Shown here: positions 5,626 to 7,601 of the stretch, piece by piece
Numbering within the stretch: the stretch's first letter is position 1
Layout: each line of letters starts with the position of its first letter
Assembly (NCBI GenBank): GCA_023384315.1
Contig: JAHDWY010000021.1
Coordinates: 9,675-17,275 of the forward strand
DNA: 7,601 nucleotides
DNA from: Candidatus Hydrogenedentota bacterium
GTDB taxonomy: Bacteria > Hydrogenedentota > Hydrogenedentia > Hydrogenedentales > SLHB01
Reading direction: 5' to 3'
Made by a program: the position numbers and the translations under genes
The notes under the pieces: model-generated
Seen by the model: only the letters and a program-made list of their open reading frames with translations
What the model was told of the DNA's origin: nothing
The model's database searches: none

Positions 5626-7194
5626 TTACTCGGCTGGTAGACCGGGGATGACTCGCTCGGGCAATGGGGGTGCTTCTGCCGTTATGACGATCGTTACCGA
5701 TTCGTGTTCGGCGTCCGCGATGGAAATGGTTGCATTCGCAGTGGCGATAGCTTGGGGACCCGCGATTGCGGAGACCGGAGTCCCTTCGCGGGCCTCCGCC
5801 AAGGCAGACGGGTTTGGGAAGAGTCCATATACCGAATTCGGCAGGTCCCCGGTCAGCGTTAGCACGCCGCCGGCGCTGCTCCATTCCGTGACGACATCCT
5901 GCCGATGTTTTGTCCGTTCCGCGCGCAGGGGGAGAATGCTTACGGCCGGGATGGCCTCGCTGAAGATCGTGTCGTACGCGATGGCGTCGGAAAGGTTCAT
6001 GGGGGCGCCGTAGTAATCCCGGTAGTCCGGCAACACGCCGATGGCCCCATCCCTCGCCACTTCCTTCGCTTCCGCCTGAAATGCCGCAACCCGTTCCCCG
6101 GCATCGTGCCAGCGCCGGACTGAGATGAATTGCATGGCGAACAGAATGATCACCAGGCTGGTCGTGATGCCGACCATGGAGATGCGCCACTTTGGATGTT
6201 CCATGATGCAAAAGAACAGCGCGACCAGGCCTATGGTGAAGAAGGCGTTGGCGAGCAGCAACTGGCCCCCGCCGATGAGGGACACGAAATCGACGGGCCG
6301 GTCCAACGGCCCCAGCCTTAGCGCCACCATCGCAAGGACGCCGAACAGAATGACCGGCCGCCGCGCCTTACGGTAGATGAGGGCGAACAAGCCAATGACC
6401 ACCAGGACAGCAAGCCATCCGAGCCAGGGTCTCTCGTGGAAGGCGACTACGGTCTTCGGGAGAAAGCCCAAGGGATAGAACAGGAAATATAAAGGCGTCA
6501 TGCGTTGGGCAAGTTGGACGCCCGAGGTGATGAGGTCGCCCGCATGCGCGAACAGGCCCGCGATACCGGCTACAAAGAAGACACCGAGCCTGGCAAAACT
6601 TCGCTCGCCGGTCCGGGCGACGAGGAGTTCGAACAAGACGATGACAAGGATCAGGGTGGCGTTGCTCGCGTAGGGCACGGTCGCGACGATGAACAGCACG
6701 AAGGCCACGGAGACCTTCCAGGCTTTCGGGTTTCGCACCTGCGCCGCGTAGGCGGTGAGCGCGAGGAGCGCAATCAGGCACGGGATAAGGTCGCCAACGC
6801 CGGAAATATTGAGGACCGCCTCGGAATGGACCGGATTGGCTAGAAAGAGACACGCCGACAAGGTACCGAACCACCAAAGCCCGCGAACAGTCAGGTTTGT
6901 GAAGTAATAGACGCACATGACGCAGGCATACAGGAGCAGCATGTTGACGAAATGGTAACCAGGCAACCACGTGCCGAAGACGGCCATCTCCAGCCGAAAC
7001 AGTTGGCCGGCGAGGAACGGGAGGTCGTTTCCGGCCGTCGCGAGGACCTCGAAATCCCGGCCCATGGGATAGGTCGTTACGCTCCAAATATAGATGATAA
7101 AAAGATATACGAACAGCGATACCGCGTCGTAGGTGTCGTGGTAGCGCATCCGCAAGGCAACGAGCGGATGGGGTTTCTTGTTGGGGTCACGCAT
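5626..7194 (-). CDS. GT-C-like polytopic membrane protein (possible glycosyltransferase)
   Basis: This 522-residue protein has about a dozen hydrophobic spans between residues 24 and 358, followed by a soluble C-terminal part (about 360-522) likely outside the cytoplasm. The segment N120-P-V-H-S-E-A-V ... I130-S-G-V-G-D135 corresponds to the hP[IV]HTEAVxxIxGRxD motif of TMTC/O-mannosyltransferase-like GT-C membrane proteins, which transfer sugars from lipid-linked donors. An acidic residue in the first external loop (MGRD47F) is where GT-C enzymes carry a catalytic Asp. TPR repeats, common after such membrane domains, are absent; the tail is unrecognised and begins RRWHDAGERVAAFQ. Sugar transfer is an inference; an inactive relative is possible. 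The ATG at 7194 has no clear ribosome binding site. The gene converges on the membrane-protein gene and diverges from the redoxin-like gene. Confidence 0.8.
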   Translation of the reverse strand: MRDPNKKPHPLVALRMRYHDTYDAVSLFVYLFIIYIWSVTTYPMGRDFEVLATAGNDLPFLAGQLFRLEMAVFGTWLPGYHFVNMLLLYACVMCVYYFTNLTVRGLWWFGTLSACLFLANPVHSEAVLNISGVGDLIPCLIALLALTAYAAQVRNPKAWKVSVAFVLFIVATVPYASNATLILVIVLFELLVARTGERSFARLGVFFVAGIAGLFAHAGDLITSGVQLAQRMTPLYFLFYPLGFLPKTVVAFHERPWLGWLAVLVVIGLFALIYRKARRPVILFGVLAMVALRLGPLDRPVDFVSLIGGGQLLLANAFFTIGLVALFFCIMEHPKWRISMVGITTSLVIILFAMQFISVRRWHDAGERVAAFQAEAKEVARDGAIGVLPDYRDYYGAPMNLSDAIAYDTIFSEAIPAVSILPLRAERTKHRQDVVTEWSSAGGVLTLTGDLPNSVYGLFPNPSALAEAREGTPVSAIAGPQAIATANATISIADAEHESVTIVITAEAPPLPERVIPGLPAE

Positions 7195-7202
7195 AGCGCC
7201 AA

Positions 7203-7232
7203 AGTCTACTGGCCGGGTTCAATGAAGATCAA
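7203..7232 (-). promoter_or_regulatory. Possible promoter giving a leaderless transcript
   Basis: On the minus strand TTGATC (7232-7227) and TAGACT (7208-7203) are 18 bases apart, each with four of six consensus matches. The TAGACT ends only 8 bases before the ATG of the GT-C-like gene, which lacks a ribosome binding site; transcription would then start at or next to the ATG. This is weak, pattern-based evidence. Confidence 0.22.
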
Positions 7233-7330
7233 CCTTGACGATAAACCATTTAGCGATATCGCCCGTCCAAATTGGAGTAGCTGCAAAGCGGATACTTACC
7301 GAAAACCTTACGAACGGTAGATAGGGTTGC

Positions 7331-7360
7331 TTGCGAGGGCCCATTCGGCTCTCGTACACT
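7331..7360 (+). promoter_or_regulatory. Possible promoter of the redoxin-like gene
   Basis: TTGCGA and TACACT are 18 bases apart, each with four of six consensus matches. Transcription would begin near 7367, about 54 bases before the ATG. The call is weakened by the inverted repeat that covers the same bases, which may be the real signal. Confidence 0.22.
7332..7356. repeat. Imperfect inverted repeat between divergent genes
   Basis: TGCGAGGGCC (7332-7341) and GGCTCTCGTA (7347-7356) pair over 10 positions with two G-T wobbles, around the loop CATTC. It lies 65 bases upstream of the redoxin-like gene. It also occupies the space between TTGCGA (7331-7336) and TACACT (7355-7360), a possible promoter with an 18-base spacer, so it could be an operator or a leader hairpin. 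Confidence 0.5.
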
Positions 7361-7420
7361 GGGGTACCGGCCGCCGATTTTTGGTGACACGACGGCCAAC
7401 GCGACTTGGAGTGTGAAGGC

Positions 7421-7601
7421 ATGATTGCACGTATTTTGTTTTCTCTTGGGCTGGCACTGTGTGGTTCTTCCATGGCATTTGCGCAGGCGGATTCTGGCGC
7501 GGCGCACGCCAACGACCTCCCTTCCATCGCCCGGAACTTTCGGTTGAACGACCATCTCGATGGGTCCCATGAGTTGTACCGGTATCGGGACTCGAAGGCC
7601 A
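7421..7601 (+). CDS. Exported redoxin/thioredoxin-like protein, 5' end only
   Basis: The reading frame is open from the ATG at 7421 to the window end (60 codons). It begins with a typical Sec signal peptide: MIARILFSLGLALCGSSMAFAQA, with a basic residue, a hydrophobic core and a likely signal peptidase I site after AFA or AQA. The mature part, ARNFRLNDHLDGSHELYRYRDSKA, resembles the start of the AhpC/TSA-redoxin fold in exported thioredoxin-like proteins (substrate-like 'F.L.D..G....L.....K' pattern before the first strand). The catalytic cysteines would lie beyond the window, so peroxidase or disulfide activity cannot be judged. GGAG (7408-7411) lies 9 bases before the ATG. Export is fairly secure; the redoxin assignment is a family-pattern inference. 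Confidence 0.7.
   Translation, partial: MIARILFSLGLALCGSSMAFAQADSGAAHANDLPSIARNFRLNDHLDGSHELYRYRDSKA

Overview
This is a GC-rich bacterial chromosomal segment with short intergenic gaps (about 135-270 bases). No rRNA, tRNA, CRISPR array, transposase or phage gene was recognised. It carries six complete protein genes and the 5' end of a seventh. The gene content (a uroporphyrinogen-decarboxylase-like protein that is not a haem enzyme, a phytanoyl-CoA dioxygenase family protein, a GT-C type membrane protein and an exported redoxin-like protein), together with small GC-rich palindromes scattered between genes, resembles Planctomycetota, Hydrogenedentota or related environmental lineages. That assignment is an inference from style; no marker gene is present to prove it.

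Layout, left to right. A 7-base imperfect tandem repeat (9-54) lies directly beyond the stop of a minus-strand radical SAM gene with a cysteine-rich C-terminus (61-1029). Next, also on the minus strand, come a UroD/MtaA-like protein (1244-2383) and a two-domain YitH-type GNAT acetyltransferase (2653-3525, TTG start). A divergent promoter region (3526-3728) then leads to the plus strand: a phytanoyl-CoA dioxygenase family oxygenase (3729-4655) and an unrecognised polytopic membrane protein with an apparent internal duplication (4793-5467). A convergent gap (5468-5625) separates these from a minus-strand GT-C-like membrane protein (5626-7194). A second divergent gap (7195-7420) precedes a plus-strand gene for an exported redoxin-like protein, cut off by the window end (7421-7601+).

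The genes do not form an obvious single pathway. The three minus-strand genes on the left are separated by 214 and 269 bases, and the intervals contain palindromes, so a tight operon is unlikely. The window reads as a set of mostly independent accessory metabolic and membrane genes. I found no defence system, biosynthetic cluster or mobile element that I could support. The most interesting signals are in the gaps: a family of 8-bp-stem, 3-4-base-loop palindromes, two of which share 14 of 19 positions with compensatory changes in the stem; the heptamer repeat; a 10-bp imperfect inverted repeat between the last two genes; and a TTG start for the acetyltransferase supported by a ribosome binding site and promoter-like hexamers.
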